Origin: Planctomyces sp.
Lineage (GTDB): Bacteria; Planctomycetota; Planctomycetia; Planctomycetales; Planctomycetaceae
Assembly: GCA_013822855.1 (NCBI GenBank)
Contig: PNLE01000004.1
Location: forward strand, 1 to 56,400
Reading direction: 5' to 3'
Length of the DNA stretch: 56,400 nt
This document shows, piece after piece, positions 35,773-48,695 of the stretch (its first letter is position 1; the number at the start of each line of letters is the position of its first letter). The notes below the pieces were generated by a model. That model did no database searches and was not told the origin of the DNA. It saw nothing but the letters and a program-made list of their open reading frames with translations. The position numbers and the translations under genes are program-made.

Positions 35773-36140
35773 TTGAACACACCCTTTCGCCAGGCATAGA
35801 TGTAGGCGATGGCCAGCGTTCCGAAGAACACCAGCATCACGCCGTAAACGGTCGCGGAGAGAGCTTGCGGAACCCCGCCTTCACCCAGATAAGCCGCGAC
35901 AGCCCACGGGTACATGAAGAGGAGCTCCACGTCGAAAATGAGGAACAGGATCGCGACGAGATAGAACTTCACGTCGAACGGCTGGCGGGCATCGCCCACG
36001 GGATCCATGCCCGACTCGTACGGCATCTGCTTGACGGCCGTCTTGTTGGTGGGGCCGATGAGATGCGTGAGAATCAGATTCGTGATCACGAACCCGACCA
36101 GCACACCGGCGTAAATCAACACCGCGAATAAACCGTCCAT
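35763..36140 (-). CDS. nuoA: NADH-quinone oxidoreductase subunit A
   Basis: 125 residues, three helices. Family features: [44 protein letters not shown], with the Asp/Glu pair in the second helix. ATG 36140 is used: a longer frame upstream does not match the family. First gene of the operon; the promoter lies about 190-220 bp upstream. Confidence 0.96.
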   Translation of the reverse strand: MDGLFAVLIYAGVLVGFVITNLILTHLIGPTNKTAVKQMPYESGMDPVGDARQPFDVKFYLVAILFLIFDVELLFMYPWAVAAYLGEGGVPQALSATVYGVMLVFFGTLAIAYIYAWRKGVFKWR

Positions 36141-36329
36141 CGAATTCCGTTCTATTGGCTGATCCGCACCAGTGGCCAATTCGCACTGGAGTTAGCCCCA
36201 CAACTCACGGGTTTTGTCGTGTTTGTCGCCACCCAGCATTGAATTCCGGCTCGTTCAATTCAGAAGGAAAACGAGTCGTGAATCGGGATGCTGGCACCCA
36301 TCACGGCTTGAGCGCAAAGTTTTCACGTG

Positions 36330-36358
36330 ATTCTAGTTCCATTCAACGTCAACTTCAA
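36330..36358 (-). promoter_or_regulatory. nuoA: sigma-70-type promoter upstream of nuoA
   Basis: On the minus strand: TTGAAG (-35), 17-bp spacer, TAGAAT (-10). It faces the nuo operon, giving a leader of about 180 nt. Confidence 0.55.
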
Positions 36359-36555
36359 CCACTGCCGGTTTTGCCGGCAAATGGTCCTTCGGCGAAACCT
36401 CTGGGTTTAAGTGTTTGATGTGTCAGCTGTTATGTTTCAACTGGCATCCACAACATGCTGGGATAGCCGAATCTCTCACGAATTGGAAAGGGGAGAAGAC
36501 AGGAGATGGCCTTCCGGTATTTTCCGCCGGATCGAGCTGTTGTCGGATGGGTAAT

Positions 36556-36587
36556 TTTCCACCGACAACACTTTCCACTGACAACAC
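36556..36587. repeat. two tandem 16-bp repeats
   Basis: TTTCCACCGACAACAC (36556-36571) is followed immediately by TTTCCACTGACAACAC (36572-36587), one mismatch. It could be a pair of protein-binding half-sites upstream of purQ. Confidence 0.7.
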
Positions 36588-36787
36588 AATGGGAAGCGGT
36601 GGATTGAAGTTGCCGCCGGGTTTCGGGAGACTGGGGTTTCGGCAGGTTTGCGAACAACTTTCGACCCGATCGCCGTCACCGCCATTCGAATTCAACAGAG
36701 CTCCCAAGCAGCCGGCCGGATGGCCTTCGCGAACAGTGACGGCACTTTTCCAAACAAACACCGGCCGTGCGGGAGGCTTCAGGGCCC

Positions 36788-37654
36788 ATGATCATGTCGT
36801 CTCCGCGAGTCTGTGTTCTGCGTGCCCCCGGAACCAACTGCGACCAGGAAACGGCGCACGCCTTCGAGATCTGCGGCGGCCAGCCCGAGGTGCTGCATCT
36901 CAACCGGATCCTCGAAAACCCCAAGTTGCTGGCCGATTTCCAGATCCTCTGTATCCCCGGCGGCTTCAGCTACGGTGACGACATCGGCTCGGGTGTGATC
37001 TTCGCCAGCCAGTTGCGAACCGCTCTAGGGAGCGAGATCGGCGAGTTCCTGTCATCTGACAAGCTGGTGCTGGGGATCTGCAACGGCTTTCAGACGCTCC
37101 TCAAGGCGGGCATTCTGCCGGATGGCGCCGAGGGTTGGGCACGCACCACGGAGCACCTTGCTCCGTCCGATGCGACACTCACCTGGAATGCCAATGGGCG
37201 CTACACCGCCCGTTGGGTGCGCCTGAAAGCCACCTCCAGCAATTCAGTATTCTTGAAGGGGATCGACGAACTCGATCTGCCGATCGCCCATGCCGAAGGC
37301 CGGATCGTGGTGCGTGATCCGGGTGTTCTCGCCCGGTGGGAAGCCCGCCAGCAGTTCGCCCTGACGTACCAGCCTTGGCGGAAGTATCACAATGCCGATT
37401 CGATCTCCGCGATGACGACAGAGCAGGCTGGCGGAACAGCCGTGGCCGCACCGATCATGTCGCAGGCCAATCCGAATGGTTCCGTGGCCGATCTGGCCGG
37501 CCTGTGTGATGCTTCGGGACGAGTGCTGGGTTTGATGCCGCACCCGGAGCGGTTCCTCTTCGCCACGCAGCACCCCAACTGGACCCGGCTGAACTTGAAG
37601 GGCGACGGCGCCGGAAAGCAGATCTTCCAGAACGCCGTCGACTACTTCAAATAG
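36788..37654 (+). CDS. purQ: phosphoribosylformylglycinamidine synthase subunit PurQ
   Basis: 288 residues, the long-type PurQ. It is the glutaminase that supplies ammonia for FGAM formation in purine synthesis. The class I amidotransferase triad is visible: nucleophile Cys in LGICNGFQTLLKAG, and His/Glu in GLMPHPERFLF. RAPGTNCDQETAHAFE and IPGGFSYGDDIGSG are PurQ-specific. GGGAGG lies 11 bases before ATG 36788; ATG 36794 is a close alternative. purL is not in the window. It is convergent with the Fae-like gene, only 7 bp between stops. Confidence 0.95.
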   Translation: MIMSSPRVCVLRAPGTNCDQETAHAFEICGGQPEVLHLNRILENPKLLADFQILCIPGGFSYGDDIGSGVIFASQLRTALGSEIGEFLSSDKLVLGICNGFQTLLKAGILPDGAEGWARTTEHLAPSDATLTWNANGRYTARWVRLKATSSNSVFLKGIDELDLPIAHAEGRIVVRDPGVLARWEARQQFALTYQPWRKYHNADSISAMTTEQAGGTAVAAPIMSQANPNGSVADLAGLCDASGRVLGLMPHPERFLFATQHPNWTRLNLKGDGAGKQIFQNAVDYFK

Positions 37655-37661
37655 AGTCGCA

Positions 37662-38303
37662 TCAAACCGGCTTGAAGCAGTGTTGGATCTCATGCTGATG
37701 CTCGAGCAGCCAATCGATGGAGGGCTCGTGGTTCATCGCTTTGGCGATGGCCTTCGTGGTCGCCCGGCGGTGGGTGTCGAAGAGGATGTTGTGGTCGATC
37801 TCGACTTCCGTCACGCTGGGATCGAGCCAGACCGAGACGATGATTCCCAAATCGTTCGCTTTCTCCTTGGGGATGTCGCCCCGGCGGACGGCATCCAGGA
37901 CGCCGTTGGCGATGGCGGCCTGCACGGTTCCCATGAGGATGTTGGTGTAGGCCTCGCTCTTGACGGTCACCTTGCTGACCATGAGCGTCGCGGGCCGCAC
38001 CTGCACATCGCAATTGAGGATCGCGAAGACGCGTGAGTGCCCCTTGATCTGGTCGCCCAGAAGATTGGCCATGGCGTAGCCGACGGGGCCGTCGAGTTCA
38101 CCAATCACCACCTCAGGCTCAGCGGCCGACCAGGCGGGTTCCGCCTCCACCAGGGCTTCCCCCGTCCGCATGACAATCCGGCTGGAAGCTGGTGCCGCGA
38201 CAGGTGCCGCCGCTGTTTTCTTGGTCACCGTTTTCGCTGCAACCGCAGCGGGAGCGGATTTGTTCGGCGCGGTCTTTTTGGGGGCGGCTTTCTTTTTGGC
38301 CAT
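37662..38303 (-). CDS. formaldehyde-activating enzyme (Fae) homologue with histone-like N-terminal tail
   Basis: 213 residues. Residues ~45-195 align with Fae, which joins formaldehyde to tetrahydromethanopterin: TGEALVEAE, GYAMANLLGDQIKGHSRVFAILNCDVQVRPATLMVSKVTVKS (cf. LLAV-x-APN-x5-P-x-T-hMV-x-KV-T) and IPKEKANDLGIIVSVWLDPS, then HRRATTKAIAKAMNHEPS. Where Fae has the catalytic His of VAHIDLIIG, this protein reads AEPEVVIG, so that His appears to be Glu62. It may be a non-canonical Fae paralogue, not the formaldehyde enzyme itself. Residues 1-40 are a Lys/Ala/Pro-rich tail (AKKKAAPKKTAPNKSAPAA) like the H1-like protein in this window. No other H4MPT pathway gene is adjacent. Confidence 0.75.
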   Translation of the reverse strand: MAKKKAAPKKTAPNKSAPAAVAAKTVTKKTAAAPVAAPASSRIVMRTGEALVEAEPAWSAAEPEVVIGELDGPVGYAMANLLGDQIKGHSRVFAILNCDVQVRPATLMVSKVTVKSEAYTNILMGTVQAAIANGVLDAVRRGDIPKEKANDLGIIVSVWLDPSVTEVEIDHNILFDTHRRATTKAIAKAMNHEPSIDWLLEHQHEIQHCFKPV

Positions 38304-38488
38304 GGGGTCGCTTTCTGAGGGACGAGTGGTCTATCGGGAGTCTGCCCGGAGGAGGGAAGCCAACGGGGGATCGAAGCGGGAAGCATGTGTTCCATTCACC
38401 ACGGAGTGGGACTCCGCGCGGTGAAAGCATGCGAATCGAGCGGGAGGGTTGTCAACTCCCGCTTTCGGCCTCGCTCTTCCATGTGGCC

Positions 38489-39451
38489 TCAGCCGACACT
38501 CACGCTCTGCATCTGCACGAGTTCCTCGTGGGCCTGCAATTCGAGCAGCTTACGGCGCTGCAGGCGACGGTACTCGGCCAGACGATTGACGGCATCGCGG
38601 TATTGCTGTGAAGCCCGGTGGAGCGCCAATCCGGTGTCCCCTTCCGCCACCAGATGGTGCAGCGTGTTGAAAAGTGGCAGGAACTCGTTGCGGGTGTATT
38701 CGAGCAGTTCATGCGTCGCGGCTTCAATCTGCCGGGCCAACTCGCGGGAGGCCTGACGATCGTGCTGCCGCTCGATGCCGGTCATTTGCCGCATCACGCC
38801 CGAACTGTCGGATGTGTTCTGTTGCAGGGCGGCCTTCTGATCCACCAGCCTCCCGAAGGGACTGATCTGGTTCTTCAGCTGCTGGGAAAGCCCCTCCGCC
38901 TTCTGCAATCCCGCGATCGCTTTGGCGAATCCCGGCTTGACCTCGAGCGCCTTCTTGAAGTTCTGAATGGCGAGAGGATAGTTGGTCATTTCGAGGTAGA
39001 CGTTGCCCAGGTTCTGAAAGGCCTCGGCGAAGGTGGGGTCGAGCCGAATGGCTTCTCGATAGGCGGAGATCGCCATCTGCCACTGCGACTGTTTGCGGTG
39101 GGCGATTCCCAGGTTGTAGTAGCCTTCGGCGCATCGCTTGTCGCGGACGAGACCTTTGCGGATGACATCGACCGCCTTCGCATGCTCTCCCATGCGGTTG
39201 TAGATCGCACCGGCGTTGAACAGCGGCTTGCCATCGGTTGGCTTGAGGGCGGCCACTTCCAGGAAGCAGTTCACCGCCTGCTGGTAATCCTGCAGGACGA
39301 AGTAGACCGTTCCCAAACCATCCAATGCCGGAGTCGAAGAGGGATGTTGTGCGATAACCGCCTGGTACAGACGGGCCGCTCCTTGAAAATCCCGCTGCTC
39401 GGCCAGAGTTTTGGCCTGATCGAGCAGTTCATCCAGCGAGGCGTCGGACAT
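38489..39451 (-). CDS. tetratricopeptide-repeat protein
   Basis: 320 residues, no signal peptide. At least five TPR units occupy residues ~8-190 (e.g. ARLYQAVIAQHPSSTPALDGLGTVYFVLQDYQQAV; EGYYNLGIAHRKQSQWQMAISAYREAIRLDP; FAEAFQNLGNVYLEMTNYPLAIQNFKKAL). The remaining ~120 residues form charged helices that may be a coiled coil (RELARQIEAATHELLEYTRNEF; LAEYRRLQRRKLLELQAHEELVQ). It probably acts as a protein-interaction scaffold. GGAGG eight bases before ATG 39451 fixes the start. It is upstream of, and in the same direction as, the Fae-like gene. Confidence 0.85.
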   Translation of the reverse strand: MSDASLDELLDQAKTLAEQRDFQGAARLYQAVIAQHPSSTPALDGLGTVYFVLQDYQQAVNCFLEVAALKPTDGKPLFNAGAIYNRMGEHAKAVDVIRKGLVRDKRCAEGYYNLGIAHRKQSQWQMAISAYREAIRLDPTFAEAFQNLGNVYLEMTNYPLAIQNFKKALEVKPGFAKAIAGLQKAEGLSQQLKNQISPFGRLVDQKAALQQNTSDSSGVMRQMTGIERQHDRQASRELARQIEAATHELLEYTRNEFLPLFNTLHHLVAEGDTGLALHRASQQYRDAVNRLAEYRRLQRRKLLELQAHEELVQMQSVSVG

Positions 39452-39744
39452 GTTGAGATCCTCCCCGGCAAAGCCCAGACAATCCCAAGGCGAAGCATGA
39501 CATCGCGGAAAATGCGAGAGCACGGTGTGTCCAAGGTCGATCCGCGCAACCGCCGAATTCAGTGGCATGCCGCCAGAACTGCCCACCACGCCGTTACTCG
39601 TGAAAGGCGTTTTGATGATCAACGGATTCGACTATAGGCATTTCCGCGACACGACCAAAAGTAAATTTTTGGCTGAATTCCCGTGAAATCCCCCCGTCTG
39701 AACAGCCGCCCATTGAGCTGGGGGCTGCATCAATCATCGCGGAT

Positions 39745-40215
39745 CTATTCGTCGCTGGCGGAATGATCCTGTTCGATACCGTCGTCGGCTTGCACGCTCT
39801 TGGCGATCGCTTCCAGCAACGGGCTGATGTCTTCGAGTTCCTTGTCGGGACCTTGCACCAAGGTCATCAGCGTCCGTTCGCCGGTGCGGAAGGCGTGCAA
39901 CGCGACCGTCGTGACCACATCGAGGCAGACGAAGTCCAGTTCCCGGGCGGCATGCATTCCGGGAGCCCCCGCCGGAATGAAGTGAGGGTATTCGTCCATC
40001 TCCGGATAGATCTCGCGGTAGGTTTCCACGATTTGCTCGATGACATCCTCCGGGTCTTGCGGCGGATCCATCACGACCAGCGTGAAGAACGAGCAGCCGC
40101 TGGAGGTGACGGTGATGGTGATCGCATCGTCGTTGGATTCCTCGCTGATCTCCCATCCCCGGGGATGGCTGAAAGAGAGGCCGTGACCTTCATAGCGGGC
40201 CAGATCGGCAACCAT
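39745..40215 (-). CDS. hypothetical soluble protein
   Basis: 156 residues, acidic, no membrane segment. The opening (YEGHGLSFSHPRGWEISEESNDDAITITVTSSGCSFFTLVV) resembles the PsbP/DUF1795-like beta-rich fold that often starts with a (F/Y)-x-(Y/H)-P-x-x-W pattern, but the match is weak. AAAGGA lies 8 bases before ATG 40215. It is divergent from the glycosyltransferase gene. Confidence 0.7.
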   Translation of the reverse strand: MVADLARYEGHGLSFSHPRGWEISEESNDDAITITVTSSGCSFFTLVVMDPPQDPEDVIEQIVETYREIYPEMDEYPHFIPAGAPGMHAARELDFVCLDVVTTVALHAFRTGERTLMTLVQGPDKELEDISPLLEAIAKSVQADDGIEQDHSASDE

Positions 40216-40351
40216 CGGGAAATCCTTTGCGGCGAGTCGTGGAAGGAATGGAGTTCAGGCGGGATCTTCGCTCATGGGAGGTCGCGAGCCGTGGAATACG
40301 ATATTCTGCCGGGGATTCGGCGTGGAGTGAAGCGAGCGAAACGAGGTACGG

Positions 40352-42145
40352 ATGCCGGAACGCCCAACGATGAATCCGAGGAAGGTAGTACCAGCCAGCT
40401 CTTTGCCTGGATTTTCCCGCTGGAACGGAGTGAGAACATTCCTGAAAAACGAGTGGCCGGGCCTGTTGCTGGGGCTGGTGGCAACGATCTGGGTGTTGTG
40501 CCAGATCGATTCGGGGGGACTGCATCCCGGTTGGCCGGAAGGGCCGGGGCTGACGATCGATGAATCGTTCAATGTCCAGCAAGGGGTTTTTCTGTGCCGC
40601 GCGTTCCATGCCTACGGCTTGGCGGTGGTCGATCCCCGGAGTCTGGGCGAGATTTTCCAGCAAGAGATTTATCTGGCTGATCATCCCCCCCTGGGACGCA
40701 TCTGGCTGGGTGTGCATCATGAATTCCTGCGGTGGATCGTTGGCGTGCGTAGTGTCGGGATGGGGCCAGCACAGATCGACTACACGCTGGCGCGAACCGG
40801 TTCCGCCACCGCCTTCGGCCTGACAATCGCACTCCTGACAATCTGGGGCAGCTGGTGGGGTGGCCGGATCGTGGGGGTGACGGCCGGTTTGGCGCTCCTC
40901 ACGATGCCGCGCGTCTTCGCCCATGCGCATTTCGCTTCCCTGGAGACGACGACCAACCTGGCCTGCACCGCGTTCTCGCTAGCGGCCGCCGGGATGCTGG
41001 TGATGAAGCCGGTCTCGGGCGAAGGGCTCCAACCGCGATTGCCGCCGATTCCCTGGGAGCGGCTGGTGTTCGTGGGGGTGCTCTATGGCTTGGCGCTGTT
41101 GACGAAGATCCAGGCCGTGCTGCTGCTGCCGCCCGTCGTGGTCTGGCTGGTTTACGCTTACCGGTTGCGGGCGGGACGGGCGATCGGGATCGCCGCAGTC
41201 GCGGCGGCGATCGTCTTCTTCAGTTGGCCTTGGCTATGGAGCGATCCCGTCGGGCACACCATGTCCTATCTGGGGCGGGCCACCAACCGGGCGACACTTT
41301 CCGTCTGGTACTTCGGGCGGCAATTCTCTGATCGGGAAACGCCGTGGCATTATCCGTGGGTGCTGAGTGCGATCACCGTTTCACTCCCCGTGTGGCTCGT
41401 GGGCTTCTATGGCTCTTGGCTGGTTTTCCTGGGCCGGTTACCGCAATCAATGCGGGAACCCGAAACGGCGGTGGCGCGGGGTCGAATCCTGCTGAGATTC
41501 CTACTGGTGCCGCTCTTCGTGTTCAGCCTGCCCCATGTCGCCATCTACGACTGCGAGCGGCTGTTTCTGATCATCTATCCCATGTTCGCCCTCATGATCG
41601 GCGTGGGGACGGCCAAGCTGTGGGAACATTGGTGCCGGTATTCCCGGCTGCCGGAACCGATGCGGCGGCTGGAAGCCCAATGCGTGGCGGGTGGCTTGCT
41701 GATCTGGTTGATCGGGATGCAGCTCTGGACGGCCCCCTTCTGGCTCTCGCGATACGGCGGTTTGGCGGGCGGGATGCGCGGCGCCCAGGCGATGGGAATG
41801 GAGGCCAGCTATTGGGCCGATGGGTTGACCCGCGGTTTCTGGGACGAATGCGAAAAGCAGATTCCGCGCGGTGCGACGATCACCGTCGCTCCCGTGTTGC
41901 ACCAGTTCCAGCTTGACGACTGGAAGTCGCAGGTTCCCGCCATCACGAGAAACGATTGGAACCTGATCCCGCTGCCTGCAGAGGAAGCCGCGAGTCCCCC
42001 CGGCAGGAGCGGTAATGAATACCTTGTTGTCTTCTGGCGGAAGGCCGACCTGCCCTCCGCGTTACAGAAGGAGTTGGCCGGTCGACAACCGCTGGTTCAG
42101 CGAAGCTCGGGCGGCGTGATCATCGCCGGGCTGTATCGGCGTTGA
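40352..42145 (+). CDS. GT-C/ArnT-PMT-type membrane glycosyltransferase-like protein
   Basis: 597 residues, about 11 membrane helices. After the first helix comes LTIDESFNVQQGVFL, an Asp-Glu pair at the place of the GT-C catalytic DE/DD motif, then LADHPPLGRIWLG (the H-P-P-L-x motif of PMT/ArnT family proteins). A soluble periplasmic domain of ~130 residues ends the protein. It probably transfers a sugar from a lipid carrier; acceptor and donor unknown. GAGG six bases before ATG 40352 supports the start. It stands alone. Confidence 0.75.
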   Translation: MPERPTMNPRKVVPASSLPGFSRWNGVRTFLKNEWPGLLLGLVATIWVLCQIDSGGLHPGWPEGPGLTIDESFNVQQGVFLCRAFHAYGLAVVDPRSLGEIFQQEIYLADHPPLGRIWLGVHHEFLRWIVGVRSVGMGPAQIDYTLARTGSATAFGLTIALLTIWGSWWGGRIVGVTAGLALLTMPRVFAHAHFASLETTTNLACTAFSLAAAGMLVMKPVSGEGLQPRLPPIPWERLVFVGVLYGLALLTKIQAVLLLPPVVVWLVYAYRLRAGRAIGIAAVAAAIVFFSWPWLWSDPVGHTMSYLGRATNRATLSVWYFGRQFSDRETPWHYPWVLSAITVSLPVWLVGFYGSWLVFLGRLPQSMREPETAVARGRILLRFLLVPLFVFSLPHVAIYDCERLFLIIYPMFALMIGVGTAKLWEHWCRYSRLPEPMRRLEAQCVAGGLLIWLIGMQLWTAPFWLSRYGGLAGGMRGAQAMGMEASYWADGLTRGFWDECEKQIPRGATITVAPVLHQFQLDDWKSQVPAITRNDWNLIPLPAEEAASPPGRSGNEYLVVFWRKADLPSALQKELAGRQPLVQRSSGGVIIAGLYRR

Positions 42146-42188
42146 AACTTGCGGTATCGATCGAGCCCGTGAGATCGAATGGGGCTGA

Positions 42189-42231
42189 AAAAAGTGCCAA
42201 CTTCGTCGCGTGGCATGCCCGCGACGAAGTT
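42189..42231 (-). terminator. intrinsic terminator between convergent genes
   Basis: AACTTCGTCGCG and CGCGACGAAGTT form a perfect 12-bp stem with a 9-nt loop. On the minus strand the stem is followed by GGCACTTTTTT, so it terminates the cytochrome c biogenesis gene and may work for the convergent glycosyltransferase gene as well. Confidence 0.8.
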
Positions 42232-42251
42232 AGTGAAGCACAATTGGCCGT

Positions 42252-45971
<3,720 letters not shown>

Positions 45972-46098
45972 GTTGCAATATCCTGGAATCGGCCTTCATA
46001 GGCGCGATGCGATGGAAAAATTTTCTGTTGCTATCGCAGGCTATTCCCGGCTCTGCGGGATTCCCTTGCCGCTTTCACGGCTTCCCCGCGCTGCTGAT

Positions 46099-47259
46099 TC
46101 ATGGAACCGAGAGTGTGGAGACGAATTCGATGAAGCGAGATTTCTCCGCGGCAGCGAGTGGACTCGCCCCCTGGAGTTTAACGAACCAAGTCCGATCGCC
46201 CTTGGGAATGATGACGCCGATGATCGTTTGTCCTGAGTTCGTTTTTCCGGGGGCCTCTTTCCCCTGGGGGCCGACGAGTTCCACAAGCTGCGCGGGTTCG
46301 CCAGCAGTCTTTACGCTTTTCAGCTCCGAAGTGAGGGCGGCGAGTTCAATGGCTGGAAGGCCCACCTGATCCCGCCAGCGATTGATGTTTTCAAGCAGCC
46401 CGCCCGATTCACCCGCCAGATCAATCACGGTGATCTCGACCTTCTGATCATCCCGCGTCACCTCGAAAGCGGCTTTGCGGAAGGCATTCATCTTGCCGGG
46501 CTGCCATTCGGGTGGAGCCGTGAACTTCAGGCCGCTGGCGGCGGGATCGGGGGATTGAGGGGTCGTGGCGGGAACTTGGCCCGTATTCGACATCGGCCCG
46601 GCCGGGGCGTTCATGCCCGGAGGCCGCATGCCCATGCCCGGTTGTCCGGAGGCCTTTGTGCCGGTCAGGGAGACGAAGGTCACCTCGTCGTCGCCGATCT
46701 TTTCCGTGGACTGCGTGACGGCGGAACTATCCACCGGTCCGATGCCCAGCTGACCCTTCCAGCGGGAGAGGTTGGCCTCCAATTGGGAATCCCACTCGGC
46801 TTCGTCGCGGGGGAGCATCGAGACCGACAGCTCGACCGGGCCCGCCGCCTCATCGCGAACGATGACAGTGGCAAAGCGCATGCCGTCGCCGGGGCGCTGG
46901 CTCCAGCCTTCGGGAAGCGCCCATTCCGGTTCGCCCTGGGAACTGAATTTCACGGTTTTGACGAAGTCGTTCCAGCGGCTTTGCCATCGTTCGGCTACTT
47001 CCGGGCGTGTCGTCGCTTTGAAGAACCAAGCCTGTTGACCGCGAGGCCAGATGGCCCCCCAAGTGACGGCAGGCTCCAGTTCCACTGGGGGAGAGGTGGC
47101 GATTTCCACGCTCCCCTTTTCCACGAACTCAGGCTTGGTGACGGTGTACTGCCGGATCTCGGGTGCGGCGGGGCAGCCGGTGAGCGTCAGCAGGAGTGCG
47201 CAAACGGCGAAGGGGAGCCGATCCGCGAATCGAGTCATCAATCGGGCAACCAGTGTCAT
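46099..47259 (-). CDS. lipoprotein with two related domains, upstream of cytochrome c biogenesis gene
   Basis: 386 residues. A signal peptide ends in the lipobox LTGC. The mature part holds two similar units: PEWALPEGWSQRPGDGMRFATVIVRDEAAGPVELSVSMLPRDE...NLSRWKGQLGI and FTAPPEWQPGKMNAFRKAAFEVTRDDQKVEITVIDLAGE...NINRWRDQVGL, each followed by a WFVKLQG- or WFFKATT-like strand. A Gly/Pro/Met-rich linker separates them. An internal duplication is therefore likely. The family is unknown to me. It is 127 bp upstream of the fused ResB/CcsA gene and probably in one operon, so a role in cytochrome c maturation is plausible but unproven. ATG 47259 is chosen; ATG 47238 is an alternative. Confidence 0.8.
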   Translation of the reverse strand: MTLVARLMTRFADRLPFAVCALLLTLTGCPAAPEIRQYTVTKPEFVEKGSVEIATSPPVELEPAVTWGAIWPRGQQAWFFKATTRPEVAERWQSRWNDFVKTVKFSSQGEPEWALPEGWSQRPGDGMRFATVIVRDEAAGPVELSVSMLPRDEAEWDSQLEANLSRWKGQLGIGPVDSSAVTQSTEKIGDDEVTFVSLTGTKASGQPGMGMRPPGMNAPAGPMSNTGQVPATTPQSPDPAASGLKFTAPPEWQPGKMNAFRKAAFEVTRDDQKVEITVIDLAGESGGLLENINRWRDQVGLPAIELAALTSELKSVKTAGEPAQLVELVGPQGKEAPGKTNSGQTIIGVIIPKGDRTWFVKLQGASPLAAAEKSRFIEFVSTLSVP

Positions 47260-48318
47260 GGAGGCGAATCTTCGGTGGCAAGTGGGGAGAACGGCTTCGA
47301 CCGTGACTGGCGAGGGATGCTCCCCGAGCCGATGAACATCAAATCCGGGGTCATCAAACAGAAACGGATCGTCGGGGAGATTGTCTGCGGGGAGTCGGGG
47401 CGGGAGCTTCGCTTTGGCGGCAATCGCTGGTGCGGGATGCGTTGGGGCGATGCACCAGACCGTGACGCATCAATCCCCGATTATAAACCAAAGTGGCGCG
47501 CCGAACCTACGCCCGGAACCCTGGGGGAAGACCGCTTTCTTGAGAATGACACGAATCGCTAGCAAGTCGAGGGTCTGACTCACGGCGAGAGCGGAAGCTT
47601 CCTGGAAGTCGCTGCAAAATTCGGCCCCCTTGCCGGAGACAGTCAATATCTAATCTTTATCTGTTGTGCCAACCCTGACTAATTGTCGCGATTTGGCGAT
47701 ATGACAATCCCCTGCTTGGTGCCCATAAGTTCTTGTGAGTCAAAGAAATGGAGAAAAAACTCTCGATCGATTCCCGTGACAATTTTCTTCTGAGCAGAAG
47801 TAGGAATGGTTTGGAAGTGTGAACGTCCCGCCACTCAGAATGTTCACGCCCTCTGACAACGTTTGCTACGGCAAACATTGATGCCACCGATGTCGTGTTT
47901 TTCCATCGCCGACATAACTTGTTGCCACATCAACGTTTTTCTGGCGTTTGAACGGCTACGAATGGTGGTGTCCGGTGCGAAATGCCCACACCTCGGCACT
48001 CGCCGTGCTTTCCCTCTCCTCCATCAGGCTGCCACACCTGATCGCCACGCACGGAGTTCACATTCCGCCGCTGGCATCCGGCGATGAACTTTCGGTTCAC
48101 GCCAAGTTTCCCTCCGGACATCCGAGAGCCTCAGCTCTCTTTCGTCATCACCTGCGCAGCGTGTGAATCGTCGGCCGGCGACCACACACCCTTGTTCGTT
48201 CCTCCATGAGGTTGTGCCCTCGTGGATCGCAGCTGACCCGTCACGGGTGGCTGCGGCAGTGCCGCCACGCACTGTGCTTTGCGTCTCATCAAAACAGTTC
48301 ACACAGAAAGTCTCACAC
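47260..48318. other. long intergenic region and probable pilin leader
   Basis: About 1 kb with no convincing gene. The stretch 47640-47800 is notably AT-rich. It contains two small stem-loops, GTGAAC/GTTCAC (47819-47847) and GTTTGC-TACG-GCAAAC (47861-47876). Short frames here have unlikely compositions. I found no clear promoter hexamer pair for the pilin gene. Confidence 0.5.
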
Positions 48319-48648
48319 ATGCTTCGTAACCTGCTCAACGACGAAAACGGTGCGATCATCTCCGCCGAGCTCGTTCTCGTTCTCACCATCCTCGTCATCG
48401 GCGTGATCGTCGGCCTCAGCGAAGTTGCCGTCGCCATCAACACCGAACTCAACGACATCTCGAACGCCATTGGCCGCCTGGACCAGAGCTACTACTTCAC
48501 CGGCTTCAAGGCCAACGATACGAAGGACAAGAGCTACACCCGCGGTTCACGCTACGTCGATTCGCCAGATGATTGCGATCTCAACGGCACCTGCGACATC
48601 GTCTGCGGCACCACCTCGATCCCAGCTGCCGAAGGCGGCATCCTCTAA
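48319..48648 (+). CDS. Flp-like type IVb pilin (class III signal)
   Basis: 109 residues. The start MLRNLLNDENGAIISAELVLVLTILVIGVIVGLSEVAVAINTELND is a short basic leader, a Gly followed by A-I-I-S-A-E (Glu a few residues after the processing site), then one ~22-residue hydrophobic helix, the class III pilin arrangement. The mature tail carries four Cys (DDCDLNGTCDIVCG). The codons are strongly biased to C-ending forms, and a perfect terminator follows, so high expression is expected. The function could be an adhesive pilus or surface protein; assembly genes are not adjacent. Confidence 0.65.
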   Translation: MLRNLLNDENGAIISAELVLVLTILVIGVIVGLSEVAVAINTELNDISNAIGRLDQSYYFTGFKANDTKDKSYTRGSRYVDSPDDCDLNGTCDIVCGTTSIPAAEGGIL

Positions 48649-48695
48649 TTTCACCAGCCGCTCGACACGAGTGGCGTGAAAAGAGAATGATCAAC

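Larger units (their letters stand above)
36141..36787. other. intergenic region between divergent nuoA and purQ
   Basis: No gene recognised. It contains the nuo promoter, a small hairpin (TGCCGG/CCGGCA, 36363-36379) just upstream of that promoter, and a 16-bp tandem repeat at 36556-36587. The middle portion is AT-richer than the flanks. purQ regulation must also lie here. Confidence 0.5.

Noticed and set aside
47657-47887. 76-codon minus-strand frame in the long intergenic region
   Set aside because: No ribosome site, no recognisable sequence; lies in AT-rich probable leader or promoter DNA.
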